Shown here piece after piece: positions 33,973-42,918 of a DNA stretch of 64,000 bases. Every line of letters starts with the position of its first letter. Positions within the stretch are counted from its first letter, which is position 1. The notes beneath the pieces were generated by a model. That model saw only the letters and a program-made list of their open reading frames with translations, ran no database searches and was not told the origin of the DNA. Origin of the DNA: Flavobacteriaceae bacterium (lineage in GTDB: Bacteria; Bacteroidota; Bacteroidia; Flavobacteriales; Flavobacteriaceae); contig CANLLR010000005.1 in NCBI GenBank assembly GCA_947491985.1, forward strand, positions 39,763 to 103,762, in the 5' to 3' direction. A program made the translations under genes and the position numbers.

Positions 33973-35343
33973 TTACTGATATAACGCATTAATTTTCCCC
34001 CACAATTCATCGTCAAAACCAGATAATCCAAACGTTGGATTACTCGGATTGGCAACATCGCCCATTCGAATTATAACCATTTTTTTGCTCGGTACTACAT
34101 ATATCTTTTGATCGTTTTTTCCTAAAGCACAAAACATATCACTTGGAGCATTCGGAATCAATGTCCCCGGAAATTGCAACTGACTTGTTGGTAAATGGAA
34201 ACTCGTTTTTCCATTCAACCACCACATGTAACCATATGCTTGATTAATGTTTTGTGAAGTGTTTGTCGCTTCATTAAAATAAACTTCATTTACAATTATA
34301 GAACCATTCCATTTTCCTTTATTCAATGAAAGCAAACCAAAACGCGCCATGTTTCGCGATGTACTCCAGTAAACGCTCAATCCGTCGCCGCTTTGAATCC
34401 ATGAGCCGCCCGTCATTCCAATTCTGTCTCTTAATTTAGTGTTGAAATAATTGGTCCATGTTTGTCCACTTACCTGCGCCACGACGTCTTGTAATTTTAC
34501 ATACACGTTATGGTATGCCCAACGAGTACCTGCATCGGCAACATATTGTAAATTGGCAGGAGAAACATCATCTCCTAATGCATCGTTTAAACCCGAATTC
34601 ATTGATAAAAGATTTTTACACGTAATTAAATTTTCTTTTGCCAACGGTGCACTAGTCCAACCTGTACCCAAATAATCAGAGACTTTATTATTGATGTTTA
34701 AAAGATTTTCATCTTGAGCAATTCCGGTCACCGAAGTAGTTAGCGTTTTACCTGCACTTGCCCAATACCATGGAGAGGTAGCAGTATGTCCATTGAAATA
34801 ATTTTCCATAACAATACGACCATTAACAAGTATAATGAAAGATTTTGTGTTTTTGGATTGTAAATAATCAAGCAGAGGTTGAACGGCACTTTGATTCCAA
34901 CTTAAACTTACAATAGTTTTGATGTCCCAAGTTTGACTTCCATCCGATGGAGGAAAATACATGGTTTCTTCTGTAACAAAACTTATTTCATTACCATAAG
35001 CAGTTCCATTATTATTGGTGGCATAAGCTCGAAGGTAGTAGGTTGTATTGGGAATCAAACTACTTAAGTTCGCAGTAAACGATCCTATTCCTGTGCCATT
35101 TGAAGTCTTAAAATTTAATAGTGTAGGATTTGGATTGGTATTCCAACAAACACCTCTACTTGTTATTGCTAATCCACCATCACTTGAAATAGCACCACCA
35201 CTAATAGCAGTTGTTGTGGTAATTGAAGTCACAGCGCCAGTTGCGAGCGTTGGTATCGTTTGTATTGTAAGGGATGTTTCTTCAGTGTTACTGCAACTTA
35301 AAATAAACAACAATAAGAATGTAAGTACGATCCATTTTTTCAT
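33973..35343 (-). CDS. Lipoprotein serine hydrolase (class C beta-lactamase fold)
   Basis: 456 residues. A lipoprotein signal peptide ends FLLLFILSCSN, with Cys17 as the anchor. Residues about 30-135 form a fibronectin-like domain (VTSITTTTAISGGAISSDGGLAITSRGVCW, then YYLRAYATNNNGTAYGNEISFVT). The C-terminal two thirds are a class C beta-lactamase-like hydrolase: YWASAGKTLTTS gives the S-x-x-K catalytic pair, YHN (AYHNVYVKLQDVV) the Y-x-N motif. Such proteins hydrolyse esters or D-peptides; real beta-lactam activity is not implied. It is on the outer or inner membrane in the periplasm. Confidence 0.85.
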   Translation of the reverse strand: MKKWIVLTFLLLFILSCSNTEETSLTIQTIPTLATGAVTSITTTTAISGGAISSDGGLAITSRGVCWNTNPNPTLLNFKTSNGTGIGSFTANLSSLIPNTTYYLRAYATNNNGTAYGNEISFVTEETMYFPPSDGSQTWDIKTIVSLSWNQSAVQPLLDYLQSKNTKSFIILVNGRIVMENYFNGHTATSPWYWASAGKTLTTSVTGIAQDENLLNINNKVSDYLGTGWTSAPLAKENLITCKNLLSMNSGLNDALGDDVSPANLQYVADAGTRWAYHNVYVKLQDVVAQVSGQTWTNYFNTKLRDRIGMTGGSWIQSGDGLSVYWSTSRNMARFGLLSLNKGKWNGSIIVNEVYFNEATNTSQNINQAYGYMWWLNGKTSFHLPTSQLQFPGTLIPNAPSDMFCALGKNDQKIYVVPSKKMVIIRMGDVANPSNPTFGLSGFDDELWGKINALYQ

Positions 35344-35443
35344 AACTATAATTTTTATCTTTTGACTTTATTAAATCAAAAAGGTTTAATCAAAAATACT
35401 TTTTATTGCTTTAAAAATTGTAATTTTATACTTTATTTTACTC

Positions 35444-35863
35444 ATGAAAAAATTTATATTTCTATTCTTTTTTGGAACACTTTTGATGTCTTGCAAACAA
35501 GAAATTAATGATTCTGATCTTACTAAAATGAATGGCTATTGGGAAATTGAAAAGGTAATTTTGAAAGACGGGAAAAAGAAAGATTATAAAGTAAATCCTA
35601 CTATCGATTACTTTGAGATAAAGGATAAAAAAGGTTTTCGTCAAAAAGTAATGCCTCAATTCAACGGTACTTTTGCAACAAATACTATAAAAGAAATACT
35701 TGTAGTTTCAGAAAAAAAGGGTGATTTTTTTATTCATTACACTACCGATTACGAAAAGTGGAAAGAAGAAATTATTGTTATACAAGATTCTATTTTAGTA
35801 TTTAAAAACAAAGATGGTATAGAGTATCATTATAAGAAATACCTTCCATTTTCTCTTAAATAA
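35444..35863 (+). CDS. Conserved small lipoprotein of unknown function
   Basis: 139 residues with a lipoprotein signal peptide (MKKFIFLFFFGTLLMSC, Cys17). The mature part is a small beta-rich domain: MNGYWEIEKVILKDGKKKDYKVNPTIDYFEIKDKKGFRQKVMPQFNGTF, then a charged end. It is similar in layout to lipocalin-like small domains. Its stop codon overlaps the start of the next gene by one base (TAATG), so the pair with DUF721 is translationally coupled. No function known. Confidence 0.75.
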   Translation: MKKFIFLFFFGTLLMSCKQEINDSDLTKMNGYWEIEKVILKDGKKKDYKVNPTIDYFEIKDKKGFRQKVMPQFNGTFATNTIKEILVVSEKKGDFFIHYTTDYEKWKEEIIVIQDSILVFKNKDGIEYHYKKYLPFSLK

Positions 35864-36159
35864 TGGCAAAAAGACAAAGCAATGAAAGTCCGATAAGTGA
35901 CGTCTTAAAACAGTTTATCCAAGTCAATAAGCTTGAAGCGGGTATGAACAAAATTGATGTAGAGCAAGCTTGGGCATCTCTAATGGGAAATGGTGTAAAC
36001 AGTTATACTCAAGAGGTGATTTTAAAAGGAAGTACTTTATATGTAAAATTAACTTCTGCCGTTTTACGAGAAGAATTGAGTTATGGGAAACAAAAAATTA
36101 TAATGATGATTAATGAAGAACTTCGAAAGGAAATAGTTAAAGAAATTATTTTGAGATAA
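35863..36159 (+). CDS. DUF721-family protein
   Basis: 98 residues. ISDVLKQFIQVNKLEAGMNKIDVEQAWASLMGNGVNSYTQEVILKGSTLYVKLTSAVLREELSYGKQKIIMMINEELRKEIV matches DUF721 (also called the DciA-like C-terminal fold), a KH-like domain. DciA helps load the replicative helicase in many bacteria, but the distance here is too great to claim that. The gene overlaps the preceding lipoprotein gene by one base and ends before a strong bidirectional terminator. Confidence 0.85.
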   Translation: MAKRQSNESPISDVLKQFIQVNKLEAGMNKIDVEQAWASLMGNGVNSYTQEVILKGSTLYVKLTSAVLREELSYGKQKIIMMINEELRKEIVKEIILR

Positions 36160-36179
36160 ACTTATAAAGTAAGTAAAAA

Positions 36180-36211
36180 AAAAGCCCATTCTAAATTTAG
36201 AATGGGCTTTT
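36180..36211. terminator. Bidirectional terminator between convergent genes
   Basis: AAAGCCCATTCT and AGAATGGGCTTT form a perfect 12-bp stem with a six-base loop and A/T ends; it serves DUF721 (+) and the metalloprotease (-). Confidence 0.9.
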
Positions 36212-36229
36212 AGGTTTTTACTAATACTA

Positions 36230-39200
36230 TTATTTCACAATAATTTTTTTAGTAGTTTGATTAATTCCATCGCTAACATTCACCAAATAAATACCAGCTT
36301 GCACATTGTCCAATTGAATAATCTCTTCAAATGAGTTGGTTGGAGCATAAGCTTTTTGTAAAATTGAGCGACCTCTACTATCAAAAACAGTAACATTGAT
36401 AGTTTCAGAAGATTCAGAGTTTATTTTTATTGTAAATGTTCCGTTATTTGGATTAGGGAAAATTGAAAAAGCACTAAATTCATTTTGATTTACTGACAGT
36501 AAAGTTCCTTGAGCACAAAGTGTAATAGAAAGACTGTTAATTGTACCTCCATCTAAATTGGCTGTATCAGCTACACGTATGGTCCAATTCCCACCAGACA
36601 ATTCACCATTTAACAAAGATAAGTTTCCTTCAGGAATAAATGATCCTGTAAATGGAGCTGCGCCAGCAGTAACAAGAGTAGTAGCTTGCTGATCAAAAAT
36701 GGTATTGGTGTAATTGTCACCCTGACCACCATTACCTGAAGATAAATCGATAATTGTTCCAGCGGGACTAATTAATGAAATATTTAAATCCGAATCCCAT
36801 GTATGCGTAATGTTTACATTTACATTTACATCGGTAATTACTAAATTGGATGGAACATTAATAATTGAATTGTAAACGCCAGTAGCTCCTACTGCACTGA
36901 TAGCAACTGGAGTATTAGTAGCTACAAAAGTACCACAACTTATATTAGCGGTTGTAAAGCTAAAAACAGTAGAATAAGGCGCTGTTAAACAAGTGTTTGA
37001 AGCTCTGACTCTCCAATAAAAAGTAGTATTAGTTGCTAATGTTGCACTGTAACTGTTTGTAGTAACAGTACCAGAACTTACAATAGTTGCAAATCCATTA
37101 TCTGTAGCTACTTCAACTAAATAATTTTGGGCATTTGTATCTGCATTCCAAGTAAAATTAACTGCAGCACCAACATTGGTAGCTCCGTCTGCTGGTGTAG
37201 CAAGATTTGCAGCAACAAGTGTATTGTTGTACACTGTTAATGTTACTCCAACAGTTTTTACAATTGCACCCGAAGTTCCAACTAAATTAAAATTGTAAGT
37301 TCCTGGGGCTAGGCTACCCGTATTAGAAACTGTTGCTGTAACGGCAGTTCCGTCTGTAACGGCAGTTGCTGGGCTAAAAGCAATAGTTGCTCCACCAGGT
37401 AAACCTGTTGCTGAGAATGTTGTTGTTCCTGTAAATCCTAAAAAGGTATTGTATGTAAAATTGTATACAGCGTTGCTGCCTGCACAAACATTTGCAGTTG
37501 TAACGGGTACATTTAATACAAATTCTGATCCTTGAATACTGAAATTAGTTGAATTTACAGCATAAAAAATATTACCATTTCCTTCAACAATGATTCTAGC
37601 TTGTGTAGAATCTCCGCCAATTACAGGAACAGTTATAGTTTGTGATCCATCATTTGGTACGTTAGTGGCTAATGTGAATGGGAAAGTTAAGCCACCGTTT
37701 GTAGATAATAAGATGTTTACATTTGGCGTATTAACCGGTGCAATATCTGTTCCCGCAACATTCCATGTTATGGTTTGTGATGTTCCAACATTCCACAATA
37801 CACTTGTGTTTTGAGAGGTAACAGTAAATGGTCCAGCAGTTCCGTTAACTGTTACTAACATAGTGTCATAACTAGTTTGAGGTGACTGGCCAGTTCCGTT
37901 AGCTTCTGATCTATCTCTAACAGTCAAGGCAAAGTTTAAAGTTCTAGCCACATTAGAAACCGTTTCCCAAGAACTATTATCAACAGTAATTGTTGGATTT
38001 GTCTGAGTCAATTGACCTGCCAATACACGTGAAAATTGTGGCATGTATCTATTAGGAGTAGTCACAGGTGGTCTTGATCTCCATACCGGCCCAGCTGTAT
38101 TATTTGGTCCAAAAGTAGTATTAGTTGTCACACCGCTGTCAATTTGTTCCCAACAATAGGTTAGTATATCATTAACATTAGGGTCTGTAGCTGAACCTTT
38201 TAATATAAAAGCTGTTCCTATTGGTATAATGAAATCCGGACCAGCATTTGCTACTGGAGGGTTATTAGTAATTGGTGTACTTGTCCAACATGTACGAACC
38301 ACCATATTGTTAAGAATTTGGCGGATACTGTGGTAATGCCAATACGCATCACTATGATTTTGAACGTCATTTCCTCCAGTAATACCGGCATAACCCATAA
38401 TAGTTGTTCCACTACCAGGTTCAGAGTTTACTCCAGCACCTTCATTCCCAGTTGCAAAGGTATGGTTGGCTCCCATTTGGTGTCCTATTTCATGAGGCAC
38501 ATAATCAATATCAAAGAAGTCAGACATATAAGGTCCGCCATCATTATCTAAAAAAGTGTGCGCAGAAAACCCACTTCCTTTTTGATTGTTTACGCAAACA
38601 CAACCAATACAACCAGCATTTCCATTGTTACCAGCATAAACAAATAAGTGACCAATATCATAATTTGCCTCACCTACTACAGAGGTCAAGGTAGCTTGTA
38701 ATTGTGCATTATAAGTTCCTGTGTACGGATCAGATGCAGCTGTTGGATATATAATGTTAATTCCAGATACCAATTGAAAAGTAATCGCCATATCCACTTC
38801 AAAAATTTCATTAGTTCTATTTAAAGTAGAAACTACTTGCGCCAAAGCATCTGCTTGTGCATTACCGTTTCCAGCATTACCATCATTCCAAAAATTAGTA
38901 TACTCACCAGTTGTCGAAATGGCAATTCGTAGTCGTCTTAAAAGTTGATCGTTTGCATCACGGTTTGCATTTGTTGTTGTACCGTCGTTTTTAATTACTT
39001 CATTTGGAGTTGAACATTCAAATTCTTTAACAAGATTTGCTCTACTTTGTTTATTGTAAGCAATATATTGATTATTACCATTTCTGTTTAATGGAACCAA
39101 AAAAGTATTTGCTTTATCAACAGAAGTAACCATTGATTGAACCCCTTGTGGGGTAATAGAAAAACGAACTCTAGTTCCTGGATTTTCAATACTAAATCCT

Positions 39201-39541
39201 ACATAGGTTTTAATATTTGGGAATTGTAGGGCTAATTCTGGTGACAATAAAGGTGCTTCGAATACTTTAAATTGTTCAAGATTTCCGCTTTCATTAGGAA
39301 AAGATACTATTGTTTGATTCGAGCTTGCGGCAGCTGTCCCTCTTTCAACAACACCTGTCAATTGCGATTTAAAGCCTTCTAAATTCAATTGATACGTTTC
39401 ATAATGGTCTTTGTTAAGACTACTCAAACGTGTAGCTCTGTCAAGTTGCGAAGGAGTGATTTTCTGCCAAACTGAATTTTGGCCAAAAGACAAACTCGTC
39501 AACAAAACTAGAACTAAAGGATAAAATAAATTTTTCTTCAT
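36230..39541 (-). CDS. Large secreted reprolysin-type metalloprotease with T9SS sorting domain
   Basis: 1103 residues. Signal peptide 1-20. The zinc motif HEIGHQMGANHTF near residue 350 (HExxHxxGxxH, metzincin type) with a later methionine turn (IMGYAG) marks a reprolysin-like protease; it is preceded by a propeptide-like region. After it come PKD/Ig-like and fibronectin-like modules, a P/Homo B proprotein-convertase-like domain (about 880-1010; HTWDSDLNISLISPAGT), and a T9SS sorting domain (IFPNPNNGTFTIKIN ... GIYLVNVSDGINQTTKKIIVK). It should be a surface or extracellular protease for protein breakdown. It is not clustered with related genes. Confidence 0.92.
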   Translation of the reverse strand: MKKNLFYPLVLVLLTSLSFGQNSVWQKITPSQLDRATRLSSLNKDHYETYQLNLEGFKSQLTGVVERGTAAASSNQTIVSFPNESGNLEQFKVFEAPLLSPELALQFPNIKTYVGFSIENPGTRVRFSITPQGVQSMVTSVDKANTFLVPLNRNGNNQYIAYNKQSRANLVKEFECSTPNEVIKNDGTTTNANRDANDQLLRRLRIAISTTGEYTNFWNDGNAGNGNAQADALAQVVSTLNRTNEIFEVDMAITFQLVSGINIIYPTAASDPYTGTYNAQLQATLTSVVGEANYDIGHLFVYAGNNGNAGCIGCVCVNNQKGSGFSAHTFLDNDGGPYMSDFFDIDYVPHEIGHQMGANHTFATGNEGAGVNSEPGSGTTIMGYAGITGGNDVQNHSDAYWHYHSIRQILNNMVVRTCWTSTPITNNPPVANAGPDFIIPIGTAFILKGSATDPNVNDILTYCWEQIDSGVTTNTTFGPNNTAGPVWRSRPPVTTPNRYMPQFSRVLAGQLTQTNPTITVDNSSWETVSNVARTLNFALTVRDRSEANGTGQSPQTSYDTMLVTVNGTAGPFTVTSQNTSVLWNVGTSQTITWNVAGTDIAPVNTPNVNILLSTNGGLTFPFTLATNVPNDGSQTITVPVIGGDSTQARIIVEGNGNIFYAVNSTNFSIQGSEFVLNVPVTTANVCAGSNAVYNFTYNTFLGFTGTTTFSATGLPGGATIAFSPATAVTDGTAVTATVSNTGSLAPGTYNFNLVGTSGAIVKTVGVTLTVYNNTLVAANLATPADGATNVGAAVNFTWNADTNAQNYLVEVATDNGFATIVSSGTVTTNSYSATLATNTTFYWRVRASNTCLTAPYSTVFSFTTANISCGTFVATNTPVAISAVGATGVYNSIINVPSNLVITDVNVNVNITHTWDSDLNISLISPAGTIIDLSSGNGGQGDNYTNTIFDQQATTLVTAGAAPFTGSFIPEGNLSLLNGELSGGNWTIRVADTANLDGGTINSLSITLCAQGTLLSVNQNEFSAFSIFPNPNNGTFTIKINSESSETINVTVFDSRGRSILQKAYAPTNSFEEIIQLDNVQAGIYLVNVSDGINQTTKKIIVK

Positions 39542-39662
39542 TTTCAGTATAGTTTTTATTTAGTAACAAGAGTCAAATATAATAAAAAAATCATCTTTTA
39601 TTGATATTGGAAACGCTAATATTTTATTTTAACATTTTAATCGCCTGTCGTAAATAAAAAAA

Positions 39663-39686
39663 ATCCCACTTAGATATAAGTGGGAT
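39663..39686 (-). terminator. ndk terminator
   Basis: In the minus direction ATCCCACTT ATATCT AAGTGGGAT is followed by a T run; it is 80 bases after the ndk stop codon. The upstream 39690-39765 holds no gene. Confidence 0.75.
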
Positions 39687-39765
39687 AAATAGTTTGTATT
39701 CAAAATCATTATGCAGCATTTTTTAAAAAAGAATACTAAAAAAAAGTTTTTTACGTATTATTTCT

Positions 39766-40185
39766 TTAAAATTGCTCTCTTCCAGAAAAATGGAAAGCAC
39801 TTTCAATAGCTGCATTTTCATCAGAATCTGAACCATGAACTGCGTTTTCACCAATAGAAGTTGCATATTTTTTACGGATTGTACCTTCAGCTGCATCTGC
39901 AGGGTTGGTTGCCCCGATTAAAGTTCTGAATGCTTCAACTGCGTTATCTTTCTCTAAAATTGCAGCAACAATTGGACCTCTTGTCATGAATTCTACTAAT
40001 TCACCAAAAAAAGGTCTTGCCGAATGTACAGCGTAAAAGGCTTGTGCATCTGCAACTGTTAGTTGTGTTAATTTTAAAGAAACAATTTTAAAACCACCTT
40101 CTGTGATCATGTTTAAAATTCCACCAATGTGTCCGTTTTCAACAGCATCGGGTTTAATCATTGTAAATGTTCTATTTGTAGCCAT
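39766..40185 (-). CDS. ndk: Nucleoside-diphosphate kinase
   Basis: 139 residues, the full NDK fold. [17 protein letters not shown] at the start and the catalytic site [12 protein letters not shown] (phosphohistidine in HGSDS) are both present. It transfers phosphate between nucleoside di- and triphosphates. A minus-strand TACTTTTG box lies at 40211-40218, 26 bases before the ATG. Single gene, between the metalloprotease and bshC. Confidence 0.97.
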   Translation of the reverse strand: MATNRTFTMIKPDAVENGHIGGILNMITEGGFKIVSLKLTQLTVADAQAFYAVHSARPFFGELVEFMTRGPIVAAILEKDNAVEAFRTLIGATNPADAAEGTIRKKYATSIGENAVHGSDSDENAAIESAFHFSGREQF

Positions 40186-40210
40186 TTTTTTTTGTTTTTT
40201 TATTCGGGTG

Positions 40211-40218
40211 CAAAAGTA
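40211..40218 (-). promoter_or_regulatory. TAnnTTTG box for ndk
   Basis: Minus-strand TACTTTTG, 26 bases before the ndk start codon. Confidence 0.5.
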
Positions 40219-40251
40219 CTATATTTTTTATAAAATAAAAGTATATAACGA

Positions 40252-41841
40252 TTATAAAGTGATACAATTAAATTCGTTTTCAAGAGGTTTCAACTCGCGA
40301 ATTAGTTGGCTTATAAAATCATTTCCAAATTCAAGATACAGTTCAGAAAAATTCATTTTGCGTTCTTGTAAACTTTGATTGGGAAATAACTCATTTTGAA
40401 GCAATACAATTCGTTCTAATTTATCTGCATGAATTTTTTTCTCTGCTTTTAATAGGCGCTTTTCTAAGTTTTCTAAACCTTTAATTTGCTTGGCTTCCTG
40501 AGCATTTACAGCTCCAGAAAACGAAATATTAGTTTGACTTGCCATCTGATTTAAAATAGCAAATTGTTTTTTTAAATGTTCTTTTTGTTCTGTAAAATCA
40601 ATAGTAAATTGCGAAAATTCTTTTGTTTTTTTATTAAATAAATCTTGTTGACTTGAAAATAAATCACCCCACGTCAAAGCCAATGCATTCATTTTTTTAA
40701 CCTGTTTTGATGTGGCAAACACTACGGAATTTCGAAGTAATAGCATGGGAAAAGGGATCTTGTTAGCATCGAAATTCGATTTCAATTCTAACCAATACGC
40801 AATTTCGCCACCACCACCAATATAAACTAAATTGGGTAAAATCACTTCTTGATACAACGGTCGTAAAATTACATTCGGACTAAATTTTTCGGGATGTTTT
40901 TCTAATAAGGATAGGATTTCGGCTTCCGTAAACTCCATTTTGGTACCATTGATTTTGTACCTTCCGTCTCCCAAAATAATGCGTTCTCGCAAGTTGTCTT
41001 CTAAATAAAATAAGTTTATTTCCCTTGGATTGACTTGAATTTTGTATTCGTTTAAGAGAATGTTGGTTTCATTAACTTTTTGAAAAGATGTTTGTTGCAC
41101 CAATTCTTTCTTTGCATACGGAACAAACAACTTTTTTAAAGCAACCGAGTCGCCATCCACAATAACTAATCCTTCATTCTTAAACAATTCATTGGCTAAA
41201 AAACGCGTGGCATCGGCTAAATTGCCATGTTCGATATAAGATTTGTGAAATAAAGATAAAAGATATTCGGCATTTTCCCCTTTTCCAATACCATCCGAAA
41301 ATTGTTTTAAAACTTCATCCAAACCTGATGTTGAAAGTCGACCCACTGGGCCAAAACTTTCCCTATTCCATTTTATTTTTGAGTTTTTAAAATTGAAAAA
41401 ATTGATTTCTTCAAAATCATGGTCTTCTGTTGCCATCCAATAAACTGGTACAAAATCATATTCGGGATAATTTTCTTTTAATTGTTTACAGAGATTGATA
41501 GCAGAAATTATTTTATATAAAAAATACAGCGGACCTGTAAATAAATTCAATTGATGACCTGTCGTAATGGAAAAAGTAGTTTTCTTTTTTAACAGTTGAA
41601 TGTGGTTGGATGTTGCGTCGGAAACTTCAAAATTGCGGTATTGTTTTAATAATTCATCGACTAAAATGTGTCGGTTCTCAGGGCTAAAATTCGAACTCTT
41701 TTCTTCAATTTGCTCTTTGAAATTTTCAATGCTTGGATAACGATGGTATAGTTTTTCTAGCTCAGGTTTTTGGTCCAAATAGTCAACAATGAGTTTGGAA
41801 AAATATCCTGAGTTTTGATACGTCATACAATCGTTTGGCAT
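40252..41841 (-). CDS. bshC: Bacillithiol biosynthesis cysteine-adding enzyme BshC
   Basis: 529 residues. TGHQLNLFTGPLYFLYKIISAI, then VPVYWMATEDHDFEEINFF and LRPLYQEVILPNLVYIGGGGEIAYWLELK are the hallmark segments of BshC, and the C-terminal coiled coil (about 420-490; AKQIKGLENLEKRLLKAEKKIHADKLERI) completes the family layout. BshC joins cysteine to GlcN-malate in the last step of bacillithiol synthesis, the main low-molecular-weight thiol of many Bacteroidota. BshA and BshB are not in the window. The ATG at 41841 (MPNDCMTYQ) is used. Confidence 0.95.
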   Translation of the reverse strand: MPNDCMTYQNSGYFSKLIVDYLDQKPELEKLYHRYPSIENFKEQIEEKSSNFSPENRHILVDELLKQYRNFEVSDATSNHIQLLKKKTTFSITTGHQLNLFTGPLYFLYKIISAINLCKQLKENYPEYDFVPVYWMATEDHDFEEINFFNFKNSKIKWNRESFGPVGRLSTSGLDEVLKQFSDGIGKGENAEYLLSLFHKSYIEHGNLADATRFLANELFKNEGLVIVDGDSVALKKLFVPYAKKELVQQTSFQKVNETNILLNEYKIQVNPREINLFYLEDNLRERIILGDGRYKINGTKMEFTEAEILSLLEKHPEKFSPNVILRPLYQEVILPNLVYIGGGGEIAYWLELKSNFDANKIPFPMLLLRNSVVFATSKQVKKMNALALTWGDLFSSQQDLFNKKTKEFSQFTIDFTEQKEHLKKQFAILNQMASQTNISFSGAVNAQEAKQIKGLENLEKRLLKAEKKIHADKLERIVLLQNELFPNQSLQERKMNFSELYLEFGNDFISQLIRELKPLENEFNCITL

Positions 41842-41895
41842 AAACTAATTTTTTTGTAAAAGTATAACTTTTTTCAGTACTTAAATTCTAAAATT

Positions 41896-42864
41896 ATGTT
41901 AGAAAAAAATAACTTGATTCCATATTTGAATTACTTTTACAAAGCAAACCAAAACAAAATGAATACAACATTTTTGACTACTTTCTGGAAAAGAAACCAA
42001 CCAAATTTCCAAATGGATATTGCCACTTGGGCCGATGAATTGGCTTTTCTTTACAAATCAGGAATTAGTTTAGAGGCAGCTTTAAATTATTTGCACCTTC
42101 ACAAGCCAAGTATAGAAGAATTTGAAAAATGGATTCAGGAAAATGCGTTAGTTATTTCCAATGGTTCCGAAATTTTAGTAGATACTTTAACACTTGAAGA
42201 CCTTGAATTTTGGAATCAAAACGGGTATATAGTTTTGAAAAATGCCATTTCAAAATCCGATTGTGAACAAACAAGGACAGCCATTTGGAATTTTTTAGAT
42301 AAGAGTCCTGATGACGTTGCTTCATGGTATACGCAACATCCTGAGCAAAAAGGGTTAATGGTTAATTTTTCTAATCATCCCACACTGAACAAAAACAGGA
42401 TGGCTTCCAAAATAAAAAAAGCATTCGAACAATTGTATCAAACCGATACAATTTACAAAACCATCGATAAAATCAGTTTTAATCCACCCGTTTCAGACAA
42501 TTATTCTTTTATGGGAAGCGGACTGCATTGGGATGTGAGTCTCAAATTACCCATTCCGTTTCGATTACAAGGATTGATTTATCTTTCCGATTGTGGTGCC
42601 AATGATGGGGCATTTCATTGTGTGCCAGGTTTTCACAATCACATTGAAAATTGGATGAAAAGTTTACCCAAAAATTCCAATCCAAGAGAAGTGGCATTGC
42701 AAACGCTTAAACCAATTCCGATAACGGGAGAAGCGGGCGATATGGTAATTTGGCATCAAGCACTTCCACACTGTGCTACACCTAATCAAGGAAAAATGCC
42801 CCGAATGGTGCAGTATTTAAGTTATTTTCCAGAAGAGTATACAGAAGCTGAAGAATGGATTTAA
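41896..42864 (+). CDS. Phytanoyl-CoA dioxygenase (PhyH) family protein
   Basis: 322 residues with about 110 residues of helical N-terminal extension before the PhyH domain. LTLEDLEFWNQNGYIVLKNAISKSDC starts the domain; SGLHWDVSL provides the H-x-D part of the iron site, and GDMVIWHQALPHCATPNQGKMPRMVQY the distal histidine and the arginine that binds 2-oxoglutarate. It should be a non-haem Fe(II)/2-oxoglutarate oxygenase that hydroxylates or otherwise oxidises an unknown compound. A second possible start is ATG 41959 (MNTTFLTTFW). The next gene, a radical SAM protein, begins 54 bases on, so a pathway pair is likely. Confidence 0.88.
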   Translation: MLEKNNLIPYLNYFYKANQNKMNTTFLTTFWKRNQPNFQMDIATWADELAFLYKSGISLEAALNYLHLHKPSIEEFEKWIQENALVISNGSEILVDTLTLEDLEFWNQNGYIVLKNAISKSDCEQTRTAIWNFLDKSPDDVASWYTQHPEQKGLMVNFSNHPTLNKNRMASKIKKAFEQLYQTDTIYKTIDKISFNPPVSDNYSFMGSGLHWDVSLKLPIPFRLQGLIYLSDCGANDGAFHCVPGFHNHIENWMKSLPKNSNPREVALQTLKPIPITGEAGDMVIWHQALPHCATPNQGKMPRMVQYLSYFPEEYTEAEEWI

Positions 42865-42918
42865 TGAAATGTAATTAAAAAATTTATTTTCGCTTACTTT
42901 TGCAAAAACCATTTTCCT